From positions 1 to 7,202 of the forward strand of contig CAYJMD010000016.1 in the NCBI GenBank assembly GCA_964371585.1: a stretch of 7,202 bases of DNA, written 5' to 3'. Position numbers and translations under genes: made by a program. Shown here piece by piece: positions 6,640-7,202 of this stretch (position 1 is the stretch's first letter; each line of letters starts with the position of its first letter). Source of the stretch: RGIG5057 sp964371585. GTDB taxonomy: Bacteria > Bacillota > Clostridia > TANB77 > CAG-465. The notes beneath the pieces are model-generated. The model saw only the letters and a program-made list of their open reading frames with translations. It was not told where the DNA came from and did not search any database.

Positions 6640-6668
6640 TAGAAAATAAATTAAAATCATGATATAAT
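6640..6668 (+). promoter_or_regulatory. Probable promoter of the P-loop gene (extended -10)
   Basis: TATAAT at 6663-6668 preceded by TGA gives a TGnTATAAT extended -10; a weak -35 (TAGAAA, 6640-6645) lies 17 bp upstream. Transcription would start near 6675, about 40 bases before the ATG. The AGGGG ribosome site is at 6703-6707. The rest of the 6601-6713 gap is plain AT-rich sequence with no structure I can name. Confidence 0.5.
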
Positions 6669-6713
6669 TTTAATATATTAAAAAATAATTGTTTTAAATA
6701 TTAGGGGTAATAC

Positions 6714-7202
6714 ATGAAAATTATAACAATGAAAAATGATTCATTAAAATTAACTGACATAAAAGTATTTGTTTGTGCTCCAGGACTTGGGAAAACCTAT
6801 TTATCAAGTAATAATACTAGTTATTTTGATATAGATAGAGCAAGATCTATGTATAAATTTGGGAAAGATAGTACATATACAATTGAGCAGCATGAACAAG
6901 ATAAAGGAACAAAAAGAGTACCAGTTAAAACAAAAGAAGAAGTATTAAACTATAGTATTAATTTAATACAAGATAATATTAAAACTAATAAAATATCTCT
7001 TATAGCACCTAATGATGATTTAGTAAATGCAATATACAAGTTAAATATTCCATATGCTATCGTATTTTCAGATATTAAAATAAATCAAATAATAAGGCAA
7101 AGGATGATGGATAGAGGTAATAACTCAAACTTTATTGAAGAGATGTGTGGTACCGATATGGTAGATATATACTATAATAAAGATATAAGCGATACAAGAC
7201 CA
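6714..7202 (+). CDS. P-loop NTPase, phage nucleotide-kinase-like, 3' end beyond window
   Basis: The frame is open from the ATG at 6714 (AGGGG six bases upstream) to the window edge: 163 codons, with no stop. A hydrophobic strand, IKVFV, leads into a Walker A-like loop, CAPGLGKTYL (residues 21-30, K27, T28); C21 stands where the strict consensus has Gly or Ala. FDIDRAR (38-44) follows the next strand. Later come a helix and strand with ISLIAP (94-99), a predicted strand IPYAIVFSD (112-120), then QIIRQRMMDRGN (125-136) and F140. The RxxxRGN...F pattern after a YAIVF strand resembles P-loop proteins common in phages and mobile elements of Bacillota, often annotated as ATPase or adenylate-kinase-like; here the arginines may play the role of a kinase lid. 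That likeness is from memory of the pattern, so the phosphate acceptor and any mobile origin are unproven. No signal peptide; cytosolic. Confidence 0.65.
   Translation, partial: MKIITMKNDSLKLTDIKVFVCAPGLGKTYLSSNNTSYFDIDRARSMYKFGKDSTYTIEQHEQDKGTKRVPVKTKEEVLNYSINLIQDNIKTNKISLIAPNDDLVNAIYKLNIPYAIVFSDIKINQIIRQRMMDRGNNSNFIEEMCGTDMVDIYYNKDISDTRP

Noticed and set aside
2751..6761. Shared AACTGACAT sequence at 2751 and 6753
   Set aside because: One copy is in a leader and the other in a coding region; a nine-base match over this length in AT-rich DNA is not evidence of a common site.
1..7202. Alternative genetic code with TGA as tryptophan
   Set aside because: Tryptophans at conserved positions (for example GGHAWS) are TGG, and the gene ends agree with family lengths under the standard code; the AT-richness alone does not imply a Mycoplasma-type code.

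Overview
The window is very AT-rich, with a strong preference for A/T-ending codons and AGA for arginine. All six genes lie on the + strand and use the standard code: tryptophan is TGG and TGA is never read through. Purine-rich Shine-Dalgarno sites, intrinsic terminators ending in T runs and TATAAT/TGnTATAAT promoters are all present. The envelope proteins (signal peptide, exported carbohydrate-binding-type modules, C-terminal membrane anchor) suit a single-membrane, low-GC Bacillota or a relative such as a clostridial or uncultured gut Bacilli lineage. Genus or species cannot be told from the sequence.

Layout. (1) Bases 3-2623 hold the end of a tightly packed operon: a VTC-type polyphosphate-polymerase-domain protein (5' end outside the window), a DUF4956 membrane protein overlapping it by 11 bp, and a Cthe_2159-type beta-helix protein starting 1 bp after the DUF4956 stop codon. 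A strong hairpin terminator closes the operon. (2) Bases 2706-3440 are a stand-alone unit: promoter, a HAD-superfamily 5'-nucleotidase of the NT5C type, terminator. (3) Bases 3422-6600 are a third unit: two possible promoters around a perfect 16-bp palindrome, a 1008-residue secreted transglutaminase-like protein with two probable NPCBM-like modules, an Asn/Asp-rich stalk and a C-terminal membrane anchor, then a terminator. (4) From 6640 to the window end come a promoter and the first 163 codons of a P-loop protein resembling phage-type nucleotide-kinase-like proteins.

How the genes may work together. The first three genes form one recurring kind of cassette: a cytosolic anionic-polymer synthase domain, a small multi-spanning membrane protein with a conserved VRFRSVPGSAKEIG motif, and an acidic exported beta-helix. 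A joint envelope role (making, moving or sensing an anionic polymer, with an acidic, possibly calcium-binding protein outside) is inference; no function is established for the set. The transglutaminase-like protein is a second, independently transcribed surface factor. The nucleotidase and the P-loop protein look like ordinary nucleotide-related or accessory genes with no evident link to the envelope genes. No RNA genes, CRISPR arrays or insertion sequences were found. No gene-free stretch exceeds 300 bases; the longest are about 160 bases.
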